From Tuctoria greenei (lineage: Eukaryota > Streptophyta > Magnoliopsida > Poales > Poaceae), in assembly GCA_036927565.1 (NCBI GenBank), contig JAYESD010000002.1:229731605-229795604 (forward strand): 64,000 nt of DNA. Direction: 5' to 3'. The position numbers were made by a program, and so were the translations under genes. This document shows positions 1 to 10,086 of the stretch, piece after piece. The notes under the pieces are model-generated. The model did no database searches. It saw only the letters and a list, made by a program, of their open reading frames with translations, and was not told the origin of the DNA. The stretch's first letter is position 1. Each line of letters begins with the position of its first letter.

Positions 1-1263
1 ATCTAGGATGCCTTTTGAGGGTGCAACCATGAGTAATTTGTCAATGGGTAACCCTAGCATTACATCGAAGGCTTGGACTTCAAAGACATGAAAATCAATG
101 CACAACTCGATGTTTTGTATCTTATAGACAAGTTTTGCAAAATCCCATATCCTTCCTTTATGTTTCCATAGGAGTCTCTGAAGGATTTTCTTGTTGGAGC
201 CCAAGGTAGATCACATTTTTGGAAATGATATTGGATCCAATAGTGGGATAATAAAGGACGTTCACCATTACCCCTCGAATAATTTCAGGTGAAATCTCAA
301 CCTACGTTGTTCATTCCCTACTCATGATTGAGGTCAACTCCTTGATCGTTTCCTCAAGGAATTTTCCTTTGGGTAGATCAAGGAGTGATGGATGTAATGA
401 TGGTTTCCTTCAATAACAATACTTTGAGGTATTCCCAAAATCTTCAAAAAGATCTTCCTCGAAGCATAATGGAAACTGTGAAGGCCGAATTTCTTCTTCC
501 TTTGGTGTCTTTGGTTCGGGTGAGGATTTCATAGTCACAACTTGAGATGAACATGGTATGGGTTCCGGGGTGACTATGGGGGTATCCTCATGTCTCAGCA
601 TGAATTCCTCTTGAGGAGGTTCATTAAGAACGGCGATGAAGGATGTATTTTCTAGAATGCATTCTAGAATTTCCCTTCCTTCATTTGGTCTCTTCTGGGG
701 GAAAGAGCCTCTAGCCAATATGTCGAGGTATACAGAATCCTTGTCATGTACGAAACAAAAATGTTGTAATAACACATGTTCAGGAATTGACAAGTCCGAG
801 CCTTATTTGGTTAGCAATGAGAATCTAGCCCAAGCTTCACCTATACATTCCTTCTCGAATTGCTGAAAGTTGAGAATTTCTCTTCGTAGAGAGGCAACTT
901 GGACGAGTGGAAATAATGCAAGACAAAATTGTCTCAAAGTTCTTTCCATTTTCCATTCGCGCTCCCGATTGTATGAGTGTACCACTGCTTCGCTCTTCCT
1001 GTCAGGGAAAAGGTAAACAATTTCCACTTAAGGGTTTCTTCTGTCATGCCCTTGATTAGAAGGCATGAACACAATTTCTCAAACTCTCGTAGGTGATGGT
1101 AGGGATTCTCACAATCTATCCCTGAGAAGGATTGCTCCCGAACCATGGCTATAAAGCCAGGGTGGAGTTCATAGCTAGTTGAGCAAATGGGACCTGCCGA
1201 TGGCGGAGGCTCACAGAACTCACCCTTTGGAGCAGATAGAGAAAGAATGGTTGCTTGCTCCAT
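1..1263 (-). pseudogene. Athila-type gag and partial protease, broken
   Basis: Gag is the structural capsid protein; the protease would mature the polyprotein. Reading leftwards from 1263, the pieces show 'GIDCENPYHHLREFEKLC', 'LFTFSLTGRAKQWY' and 'ARFSLLTK', then 'HVLLQHF', the usual gag order of these elements, followed by an acidic Pro/Glu-rich linker (410-600). The stretch below about 330 continues as protease-like sequence related to 'VLYNPTVGANLISDS' and 'LDFHVFEIQDFNI' of the plus-strand copy. The frame changes between about 940 and 1030 and again near 800, and stops occur near 120-180, so it is not translatable as one protein. Confidence 0.8.
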
Positions 1264-1346
1264 GGTTTAGATGCTGAAAATATAAGGAATAAAGTAAAAA
1301 AATAGATATGAGGGTGAACAAGGTTCGAAGATCAACATCAACCGTT

Positions 1347-1363
1347 CCCCAGCAACGGCGCCA
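1347..1363 (-). other. primer-binding site, tRNA-Asp type
   Basis: On the minus strand this reads TGGCGCCGTTGCTGGGG. The 3' end of plant tRNA-Asp(GTC) is CCCCGGCAACGGCGCCA, so it pairs except at one base. It lies 4 bp inside the LTR edge at 1368. Confidence 0.8.
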
Positions 1364-1367
1364 GAAA

Positions 1368-2591
1368 TGCTTCTTGACAGCCGGTACGTCACAGATGAAA
1401 ATCTGCAAGCACACGGTGAAACCGTTGTAGCACTCCCCTTTAAAGTGTATTCCCAAGGATATCGAATCCAAGTAACGTGTGTGCCAATCTTCTAACTGGT
1501 TCACCCAAGGACACAAAGCTTGGTGGTAGGCAAGGGATAGAGTGAATTTCCTAAGAGAAGGGTTTTCAATTCAAAGCAAGTCGATCAATAGCAACTTGTA
1601 TTAGGCACGGGCTTACCCTGATCTGTCAGGCGACTCCCGCCAAGAGCCTACGTCATAGTCGAACATGGAGGATTACAACATACCACCTACCTCTACAACC
1701 CGTGGACTATGAGATAATCAAAGGTAATGTCAAGCCTAGGCATCACGCCTATGCTATCAATTACTTCCCTAACCTCTCGCGCAAAGACTAGGGCCTCTAA
1801 ATTGATAGAGCAATGAACAAACAAGCAACTAAGGAATTAACTTGCTTGAATTAAATAAATGAACTCAAATGGAAATCATGTACCTTACTTGAGATGGAAA
1901 GAACTGCTGAGGTACAAAGGTGGAGAGGGTTTGACAAGCCCAAACCCTATCCTTAAGTGGAAGAAGCCCGACAGGCTGGAGCCTCCTCCTCCTCCTCTTT
2001 CTCACTTTCTCCCTATTTTCTAAGAACTTTGGCAGTGCTGCGCCTTTGGAGTGGAGTACTAGACTCAAGCTTTTTGGTGTGTGGAGTGAGGGAGCCCCCA
2101 ACCCCCTATTTATACCCTCCAAGGGTCGTTTTGGTGCCAGAAAAAGCGAGGGACTTAGTCGCCATCATGATCTCCAAGCCGCAAGAAGCCAACATGTGGC
2201 GGTTGACCGCATTTGGCGCATTTACCTAGTCGAGCGACGTGGTAGGTCGGCCAAAGTGCCAACAGCTCCAAATGCGGTGTTTTTCGGCCGGGAGGATGTT
2301 TTGTGGGGCCCCATCATGGGTATGGGTGATTCCCCTCATTTTTAGTCGGTTTTCTCCTCCAAATGGGCCCAAGAATCCTCGGGCTTGCACGTGATTGGTC
2401 GGAAGGTGTGTTTCTTGGATTGGTCCCTGTAAATACCTCTAATTATGGGCATAATTCACCTGCATACACAATTAAACCAACACTTGTGGTGATAGTTAGT
2501 AAATAACTCCTACCACTATGTTGGTTGTCCAATTCATAGCTTTTATGCAGGGAATTGATGGTCGGATTTGGCAATTAAGGACCGTCAACAG
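1368..2591 (-). repeat. Athila-type 5' LTR
   Basis: The left edge starts TGCTTCTTGACAGC next to the PBS and the right edge ends CCGTCAACA, so the minus-strand LTR reads TGTTGACGG...GCA. The LTRs at 3406-4635 and 53651-55200 are related along much of their length. The outer end abuts Tat gag sequence (2592 onward), which suggests insertion into, or truncation of, that remnant. No partner LTR is in the window. Confidence 0.8.
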
Positions 2592-3315
2592 TTGTGGAGT
2601 AGATTTGTAGAAACTCGACGGGATTTACAGTCTCGTCGTATTTCTCCGGTAGATAAGGTCGGAACTTGGGTGGCCATTCTACCAAGCGAAGATGCATGGG
2701 GAGAGCCGAACAACCGCCTCCAACTTTGAGAGGAGAAGGGTTTTCATGAGCAAGTTACCTCTCGCAAGTACGCTCGATGTTAACACGACCATCCTGCCTC
2801 ATGTACTGGCGGTCGAGCTCCAACTGAAGGTCTTGAGTCGGGAGCCTCGACGCCATATGAGTATGATGAGCCCCGGAGGGCAGAGACATCGTGTGCTGGG
2901 AAGTAGCATGTCTCCTGGGCTGCGACTCTGTAGGACCAAGTCTTCCAGACAAGGTCCTATTACGTGAAGGTGCCTGCCCTGCATGCGGCAGACCCTAATT
3001 GTTGAGCGCAGAGGCTGCGGCTGCAACCAAGTGCTCAACATTATCGCGCCACTGTTCCAGCGCGGCTAGAGGAGCTCCCAGCACAGGACGACGCTGAAGA
3101 AGAGTCCACCCTACGTTCAGCACATTCTCCGGATTATTCGTCGATTCTGTGACTGACGTGAAGTCACCATCCTATTTTCAAGCGTTCACTAATACAGCAG
3201 GTGGTGGTGATGGTTGAACGGATGGGACAACGTTGGCCAGCTGCTAAGCGTTGGAGGGATTTCCACCAATGGCTTGTGCAGCCGGTCCGTTGAAAGCGGC
3301 AGCGGAGTTCACCAT
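2592..3315 (-). pseudogene. Tat-type gag N-terminal remnant
   Basis: The minus strand starts ATGGTGAACTCCGC at 3315, like the gag start of the Tat elements at 14845 and 30635. It continues with pieces matching 'SGRLGP', 'TSLPSGA' and 'ELDRQY..QDGRV' and ends at the 'LPEKFDG' and 'EFLQIYST' region, where the Athila LTR cuts it. Several frames are needed to read it, so it is an old fossil. It is more divergent from the two full Tat elements than they are from each other. Confidence 0.75.
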
Positions 3316-3405
3316 CTTGGAGATCTTGAGTGTCCCCTACTTGGCGCGCCTAATCTTGAAGTGTGCCAGTGACACTTCCCCTGGTACTACTAAGAAGTAG
3401 CCCAC
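3316..3405 (-). other. Tat leader and PBS remnant
   Basis: The minus strand contains GGCGCGCCAAGTAGGGG (3335-3350), close to the GGCGCGCCAGGTAGGGG primer site of the other Tat copies. The stretch 3352-3405 sits where the Tat 5' LTR end should be, but I cannot align it to the other Tat LTRs. Confidence 0.5.
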
Positions 3406-4635
3406 TATTAATGGACCCTATGTGCCAAATTTAAATTGTCAATTCACCTCATAATGTGCATAAAAGAGAAACACAACGTAGTGGTAGGGTTAAAAACTAA
3501 CCAATTCCACAAGTGTTGGTGTTTATTTGTATGCAGGTGAATTTAGACCCAAAAATACCAAGATATGCAGGAAGTAATCCATAGAATTGGATTCCGATGA
3601 ATCAGGTGATATTATGTGTCATTGCATGGATCAAATGGCCCACAAACAGAAGTATCCGAGGCCATCCAACGGTTTAGCACCCATATAAAGGGATGGGACC
3701 CATCTGACACAGATCTGGAGGAAGCACAACCCCAACAGGGCCAAGACTAGGTTGGTCGACCCCCCTAGTCGGCTGACAAGGTCATGGCGCCAATTGTGGT
3801 CAAACGCCATGTGTTGGCTCCTCCCGGCTTGAAGAAGTCATGGGTGACTGATTCGTGCGAATTTCGTGGTGGGAACCAACTCTTCTCCCCCCCTATAAAT
3901 ATAACCCCACACCTCACTTCACACACACACCAAAAGTTGAGAATAGAATATCACTCCAAAGGTTTATAGTAGTCCTAGAGGCTACCAAGTAGAAGGAGTG
4001 TGGTGAAGAGTTTAGTAGAAGAAGGCTTAGGCTTCTCAAGTCCCTCTTCTACACATGTACCTCTACAAAGGTGTTATTCAAATCAAGTAAGCCTTTGTGA
4101 ATTCAATTCAAGTTTGATTCTCAATTCATAGTAGTTTGCACAAGTAGTTACTTGTGGGTTCATTATTTTAATTCATGAGAGGCTCTAGTTGTAGCTTTGT
4201 GTTCAAAACAACTAGAGTTGTGATTTAAAATGTAAGTGTGGTGATTACGTTAGAAATCATAAGTGAATATCTCGTAGACCCACAGAATGAAAAGGTAAGC
4301 AGTAGGTTGACAACTCTATCTGTCCTTTGTAATCCTCCACGTTCGGCTATTCCATAGGCTGTTTGTGGGAGTCGCCTAGTGTTGCTAGGGGTAAACTCTG
4401 GGCGAAGCAAGCAACTACTACAAATTCCTTTGAATTAGAATCAATACTTTGAATTCCTCTCTCTTCCTTACCTACCAAAAAACTTTGTGTCCTTGTGTGG
4501 ATTAGTTCGTAAGATTACACACACATTCCTTGGATTCGATACCCTTGGAATACTCTCTTAAGGGGAAGTGCTACACGACAGTTTCCGTGCGCATGCAGAT
4601 TTTTATCTATGACGTAAGAAAAGTCAACACAAGCA
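3406..4635 (+). repeat. Athila-type 5' LTR
   Basis: It begins TATTAATGGACC (decayed from TGTTGACGGTCC) and ends ACAAGCA before the PBS. About 1230 bp, close to the 1224-bp LTR at 1368-2591. It shares tracts such as 'ATGGATCAAATGGCCCACAA' with the LTR at 53651-55200. Together with 1368-2591 it forms a divergent inverted repeat around the Tat remnant. Confidence 0.75.
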
Positions 4636-4639
4636 TTTC

Positions 4640-4653
4640 TGGTGCCGTTGCTG
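4640..4653 (+). other. degenerate primer-binding site
   Basis: TGGTGCCGTTGCTG matches the start of the tRNA-Asp type site with one change. The rest of the site is lost: TTAATC follows where GGGGAACGG is expected. Confidence 0.6.
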
Positions 4654-4702
4654 TTAATCTTCGAACCTTGTTTGCCCTTGTATATATCATCTTATCTTAT
4701 CT

Positions 4703-5566
4703 TTGCTTACCAGACATATCGGCCAGCTCACCATTCTTTCATATTCTGCCTCAAAAGGGAAGTTTTGTGAGCCATCACCGTTGGCGGAACCCATTTGTTC
4801 TACTAGTTATGAACTTTGCCCTAGCTTCATAGCCATGCTTCGGGAACAATCCTTCTTAGGAACGAATTGTGAAAACCCTTACCACCATCTATGATAGTTC
4901 GAACAATTGTGTTCATGCCTTCTAATCAAGGGTACAACACAAGAGACTCTCAAATGGAAGTTGTTTCCTTCTTCCCTTAAGGAAAAAGGCAAACAATGGT
5001 ACGACCATAATGTTGGGAAGACAAACGGAAATTCGAAAGAATTATGAGACATATTGTGTCTTACTTTCTTTCCAATTGCCTGAATTGTTTCCTAACTGAA
5101 GGAAGTATTATGCTTCCAGCAAATGGAGAAGGAATCCATAGGTGCAGCTTGGGATAGATTTTCTCTTTTGAGAAATTCTGGCCCAGATTTGTCTATCCCT
5201 GATCTGTTGCTTTTGCAACACTTCTACATGGGGTTAAACAAAGAGTCTGCCCTCCATCTTGACGTTACGGCTGGAGGATGTTTCCTCCATAAGACACCGG
5301 AAGAAGGCAAGGATCTTCTAGACTGAATTCTAGAAAATTCTTCCTTCATTATGAGTCTTAATTAGCCCCCTCAAGAGGAAGTAGTGTCAAGATCCGAGGA
5401 TGAATCCATGGACAAGGAAGAACCCATCTCTTGCTTATCCCACACCTTGTCAGAGGAATCCTCTCCCGAACCCAAAACTACGAAGGAAGAAGAAATTCTA
5501 CCTTCGAAGTTTTCCTTCTACTTTGAGGAAGATATATTTAAAGATTTTGGAAATACCTCAAAGTAA
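4703..5566 (+). pseudogene. Athila-type gag, broken
   Basis: Retroelement capsid protein. Frame-corrected pieces run 'SYELCPSFIAMLREQSF', 'CENPYHHL', 'LLIKGTTQETLKWKL', 'EKESIGAAWDRFSLL' and 'LLQHFYMGLNKESALHLD', then an acidic 'SSPEPKTTKEEE' linker, in the same order as the minus-strand copy at 1-1263. Stops fall at about 4890, 5045 and 5325 and there is at least one frame change. No CCHC zinc knuckle is visible. Confidence 0.8.
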
Positions 5567-5710
5567 TGTTGCCATTGGAAACCATCATTGCCTTTAACTC
5601 CACCTAACCCACCTGATGGAGTGTTCATCCAACAGACTTTCAAGGAGTTAACCTCTATTTTAAGTAGGGAATGGACTGCAGAAGTTGAGCTGTCACCCTA
5701 AATCCTTCAG

Positions 5711-6037
5711 ATGACCTCACGTTTGGCAACTATTCTTTGTTACATTAGAGGGACACCAATGAAGGTACTATACAACCCCACTGTTGGAGCAAATCTCATT
5801 TCCGATTCTTGTGCTCTCGCCATTCTTGGCGATGTGCCATTGGCATTAACATATAAATTCTTCTGGGACTCTTTCGGAAACATACTTGAAGGATGTGGGG
5901 TTTTGCAACAGGTGTCTGTAAGACACGATGATATTGAGGCAATCCTAGATTTCCATGTGTTTGAAATCCAAGATTTCAACATTATTATTATTGGGATTCC
6001 CATTGAGAAATTTCTCATGGAAATTTCTTTGGAATGA
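5711..6037 (+). pseudogene. Athila-type aspartic protease region
   Basis: A 108-residue open stretch with 'MKVLYNPTVGANLISDSCA' (the D-S/T-G active loop position is decayed, with no clear DSG) and the C-terminal box 'EAILDFHVFEIQDFNIIIIG'. Family knowledge puts the protease between gag and RT; the position fits. The missing aspartate in the loop suggests an inactive remnant. Confidence 0.65.
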
Positions 6038-6228
6038 ATCCTTAATGTCAACCTTGGAGGGAGAAAGTTTTATATTCCTGTCATACGTTCCAAGAACACA
6101 TCTGCAAAATCTCTTATCCAAGATGAACCATTAGAGGAGGTTAGAACTCTTCATTCTTAGCTCCTCCTAAAATAGAAGGAGAAGAAGATTTCATCCAAGA
6201 GGAGGATGAATTTCAGGAGGCAATTGAA

Positions 6229-7840
6229 TTGCCAAAAGAAGAATTCTTCCCAAAACCTCCTGTGGAGTTAAAAATTCTACCTCCAGGCCTACGATATGCC
6301 TTTCTAAATGGCGATTTGGAAGCCCCTGTCATCATAAGTGACAGGCTTTCAGATGATGAGACACTCAAACTCATTGCCATGTTAGAAAAGCATAGAGCTG
6401 TTTTTGCCTATTCATTAGAGGATCTTAAGGGGATTAGCCCTGCGTTATGCACCCATCGCATTTCCATTGACCCCGAGAGTGTACCCTCAAGGGAACCTCA
6501 AAGGCGATTGAATAACGCAATGCGAGAAGTTGTCAAGAAGGAAGTCTTGAAACTTCTGCATGCCAGGATTATCTACCCTGTCCCTCATAGTGAATGGGTA
6601 AGCCCAGTTCAAGTAGTGCCCAAGAAGGGAGGTATGACGGTCGTTCGAAATGAGAAGAATGAATTAATTTCTCAATGAACCGTCACGAGATGGAGACTGT
6701 GCATTGATTTCCGAAAACTTAACAAGGCTACAAGGAAGGATAATTTTCCACTACCCTTCATCGATGAGATGTTAGAGTGGTCGGCAAAACACTACTACTT
6801 TTGTTCCTTGATGGGTATTCGGGTTATCATCAAATCCCAATCCACCCCGACGATCAAAGTAAGACCACATTCACATGTCCCTATGGAACTTATGCCTACC
6901 AGTGTATGTCTTTTGGACTGTGCAATGCTCCTGGCTCTTTTCAAAGATGCATGATGTCTATCTTTTCTGACATGAGTGAGGAGATCATGGAAGTTTTCAT
7001 GGATGATTTCACCGTCTATGGGAGAACTTTTGATCATTGTCTGGAAAATTTAGACAAGGTCTTACAGAGATGCCAAGAAAAGGACATCGTACTTAATTGG
7101 GAAAAGTGCCATTTCATGGTCCGTGAAGGCATCGTCCTTGGGCACTTAGTGTCCAAGAGAGGGATAGAGGTGGACAAGGCAAAGATCGAAGTCATTGAAA
7201 AACTTCCACCTCCTATCAATGTTAAGGGAATCCGCAGAATTTCAGGTCATGCGGGGTTCTATCCACGATTCATCAAGATTCCTCAAAAGTTGCTAGACCC
7301 CTCACTAACCTACTAGCTAAGGAAGCTCCCTTTGATTTCGATGATGAATGCCTTAAATCATTTGAAACACTCAAAAAGGCACTCATCTCAGCTCCAATCC
7401 TTCAACCTCCCGATTGGACACAACCATTCAGAATCATGTGTGATGCTAGTGATTTTGCCATTGGTGTGGTCCTAGGGCAAACCAAAGATAAAAAGCATCA
7501 TGCAATAGCCTACGCTAGCAAAACTCTAATAGGATCTTAGCTCAATTATGCCACAACTGAAAAAGAGCTCTTGGTTGTAGTTTTTGCTATCGAAAAGTTT
7601 AGGTCCTATTTGGTTGGATCCAAGGTCATAGTCTACACAGACCATGTGCCTTGAAGTACTTGCTCACCAAAAAGGATGCTAAACCAAGGCTAATCCGTTG
7701 GATTCTTCTACTCCAAGAGTTTGACTTAGAAATCAAGGATAAGAAGAGAGTAGAGAATTTCGTGGCAGATCATCTCTCACGTATGGAAGCCACCCAAAAC
7801 ATGGACATTCCTATCAATGACTTCCTACGAGATGATATGC
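6229..7840 (+). pseudogene. Athila-type reverse transcriptase and RNase H, broken
   Basis: RT motifs in order: 'EWVSPVQVVPKKGG' (about 6592-6633), 'LCIDFRKLNKATRKDNFPLP' (about 6698-6757), 'LDGYSGYHQIPIHPDD', 'YAYQCMSFGLCNAPGSFQR' and the catalytic 'VFMDDF' (about 6993-7010, both aspartates kept). RNase H follows with 'MCDASDFAIGVVLGQ' (about 7435) and 'YATTEKELLVVVFAIEKFR'. Stops at 6676-6678, 7314-7316 and 7540 and frame changes near 6775 and 7650 break it. Enough is left to assign Ty3/gypsy beyond doubt. Confidence 0.88.
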
Positions 7841-7865
7841 TTCTTAAGGTGACTGACTCTCACCC

Positions 7866-8528
7866 TTGGCATGCGGATATCGTGAACTTCATGGTCACAG
7901 GATACGTACCTATAGGGGAAAACAAAAAAGAAAATCATCTATGAGAGTCGGAGACACCTTTGAGATGACCCATATCTCTATCGAGTTTGTGTTGATGGCC
8001 TTCTTAGAGGGTGCATCCCATAAAATGAAGGCACCAAGATTATTGAGAAATGCCATGCTAGCCCCTATGGTGGCCATTACGGTGTTTATCGTACCCACGC
8101 AAAGATCTGGCAAAGTGGATTCTATTGGTCCTCTATGTATGAAGACACAAAAGAATTCATTCGCAGATGTTGGAAATGCCAAAAGCATGGAGGAATCTTA
8201 GCTCGCAATGTGATGCCCCTAACCTATAATCCACAAGTGGAGTTATTTGATGTATGGGGTATTGATTTCGTGGGACCTATCCCTAGGCCCTATGATTTCG
8301 AGTATATCCTGATAGCTGTAGATTATGTGTCAAATGGGTAGAAGCTTTGTCATGCAAGAATGTTGATTCTAAGAAAGTTAGGAAAATGTTGCATGAGATC
8401 ATTTTCCCGCGCTTTGGCACTCCTCGTATGGTCATAAGTGATGGAGGGTCTCATTTCATAGATAAGACCTTCCAGAACTTTTTGAGGGAACTTGGTGTCC
8501 TTCATAACATTTCTACCCCATACCACCT
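7866..8528 (+). pseudogene. Athila-type integrase, truncated in the catalytic core
   Basis: The zinc-binding end is seen as 'RRCWKCQKHGG' and the core as 'FDVWGIDFVGPIP' (first Asp) and 'GTPRMVISDGGSHF' (second Asp). The reading frame ends at 'HNISTPYH', just before the expected glutamate box, because the copia LTR starts at 8529. A frameshift lies near 8335. The wording of these boxes is that of Athila-type integrases. Confidence 0.82.
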
Positions 8529-8764
8529 TTAAAGTGCATCTAGGCACCTCTATGACAAACAAATGAGATTCTAACCAAATTGTTGAGATGAGCGCAGGTT
8601 TTAATAAAAGTATGAAGAAAGTGCAAAAAGAAAGGAGAGTGAGAAATCAAGTTGAAAAGAGCTCAATAGATGAATAGAATACCCTTTGTGTATGGAGTGT
8701 GTTGGAGAAACACACCCCATTAGCTCAAGCAAAAGAAAACACCCTCCCAGCACAAGTTTACACA

Positions 8765-9225
8765 AGTCCGGACTAGTCCGGTGTTCCCTAAACTAGTCCG
8801 ATAATCTCTCTGTCTAGGATCGGACAAGTTCACCCAGTGTGGACTTGTCCGCAACGGACTAGTCCGATAAAGTCTGTACTAGTTTGATAATCCTTCTTAT
8901 CAATATCGGACAAGTCCGATATTCCACAAACTAGTCCAAAATCCCCACTGACCAACATCGGACAAGTCCCCCCAATTTGTCTTGTCCTTAGCCCCTCAAA
9001 ATATCACAGCACCGGACTAGTCCGATAACCTCTCTGACTAAAATCGGACAAGTCCTCCAAATGTGGACTTGTCCTCAGTTCACTCAAGGATTCACCATGC
9101 CGGACTCGTCTGATATGTGTCGGACTAGTCCGAACATCTCCAGAGACAAAATCGGACTAGCCCGACATTTGCCGGACAAGTTCGATAATTCAGGACACTT
9201 AGGGTTTCCCACACACCGCACACCA
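8765..9225. repeat. array of CGGACTAGTCCG / CGGACAAGTCCG palindromes (copia U3)
   Basis: Exact 12-mers start at 8769, 8855, 8907 (AA form), 9013 and 9121, with a dozen or more degenerate copies between. Two more exact copies lie near the LTR end at 9913 and 9933. The unit is a perfect palindrome; the partner form has AA or TT at the centre. Spacing is irregular, 20-100 bp. Confidence 0.9.
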
Positions 9226-9274
9226 AACTAGTCCGTACTTTGCAAACCCTAACAGTAACCTTTGGAAACCCTAG

Positions 9275-9282
9275 TATAAATA
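9275..9282 (+). promoter_or_regulatory. TATA box of the copia LTR
   Basis: TATAAATA directly follows the palindrome array and is conserved in the 3' LTR at 52656. Its position mid-LTR fits the U3/R boundary. Confidence 0.7.
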
Positions 9283-10036
9283 GAGGTGCAAGACCCCTAA
9301 TCAAACTCTCTCGACCCCCTACACTGTCACACCTTCCAGGAGCCCAGAAAACACGTCTCTCCACACAATCCAATGCAAGAAAGATCAAATTCTTGAGGAT
9401 TAACCATAGATCAAAGGAGAGACACGTTCTTCACATCTTGAGCCCTTGGGTTTGATTCTCTCACACACTCTCACTGTTTCATTGCATACTTTTCGAGTTT
9501 GTTTGGTGGTGTTTTGAATTGTAAATCTTGGGGAGCCCTCAACTTCTGAGAAGACCCCTTGAACCTGGTTATTTACCCCCTTTGTGATTAGTGGAAGAGA
9601 ATCGGCCTCCGTGGCAATTCGACGAGGGTAGGGTTGGTGAAGACCCGATCCTCCGTGGGCTCCTCAATGTGGACATAGATTTCATTTGTGGAATCGAAGC
9701 ACGGGATAAAATCGTTGTGTCCTTTGTTCTTGTTCTTACTATTCATTGCAATCTAGGGTTTGCTCAATCTTGTTCAACTTACGTTAAAACTTTGTAACTA
9801 AAGTTAACTTGTGCCACATCTAGTTTCATTGAAGCAATACATTCAAGTCACAACTCAATTTCCGCTGCATAGAGTACTTTGATCAAACTTGATCAATCTA
9901 GTCCGCATACACCGGACTAGTCCGCACCCTATCGGACTAGTCCGATTTCTCTGTGTTTGATAAAGTTGCTAAGTGTTTCAGGTTTCGACGAAAAATTCAA
10001 AAATCCTATTCACCCCCCCTCTAGGCTACATTCAAT

Positions 10037-10048
10037 TGGTATCAGAGC
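10037..10048 (+). other. primer-binding site, initiator tRNA-Met
   Basis: TGGTATCAGAGC, the standard plant retrotransposon PBS complementary to the 3' end of initiator tRNA-Met, 2 bp after the LTR end. Confidence 0.92.
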
Positions 10049-10086
10049 GGGACTCTTAAAAAAGAGACTAATCACTCGAAGAGAAG

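Larger units (their letters stand above)
1..2591 (-). mobile_element. Athila-type Ty3/gypsy element, 5' part, cut by window edge
   Basis: Read on the minus strand the order is LTR (1368-2591), primer-binding site (1347-1363), gag, then the start of a protease that runs off the left edge. Gag and protease resemble the plus-strand element at 3406-8528, and both LTRs are about 1.2 kb with related ends, so the two are members of one family. The PBS type and the integrase style of the plus copy (box 'FDVWGIDFVGP') point to the Athila branch. Everything downstream of protease lies outside the window, so completeness cannot be judged. Confidence 0.85.
3406..8528 (+). mobile_element. Athila-type Ty3/gypsy element, truncated by copia insertion
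   Basis: Order on the plus strand: LTR, degenerate PBS, gag, protease, RT, RNase H, integrase. This is the Ty3/gypsy order. The element stops inside the integrase core at 8528, where the copia LTR begins. Its missing 3' end is not found beyond the copia element at 53427. It holds many stops and frameshifts, so it is an old, dead copy. Confidence 0.85.
8529..10034 (+). repeat. SIRE-type copia 5' LTR
   Basis: 1506 bp, beginning TTAAAGTGCATCTAGGC (decayed TGAAAG) and ending GGCTACATTCA. A TATA box TATAAATA lies at 9275-9282. The part upstream of it is packed with copies of CGGACTAGTCCG and CGGACAAGTCCG. The partner is 51859-53426, with indels between them. Confidence 0.88.

Noticed and set aside
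8765..9225. CRISPR-like reading of the palindrome arrays
   Set aside because: Repeats are 12 bp with irregular spacers that are themselves shared between copies; the context is a plant LTR.
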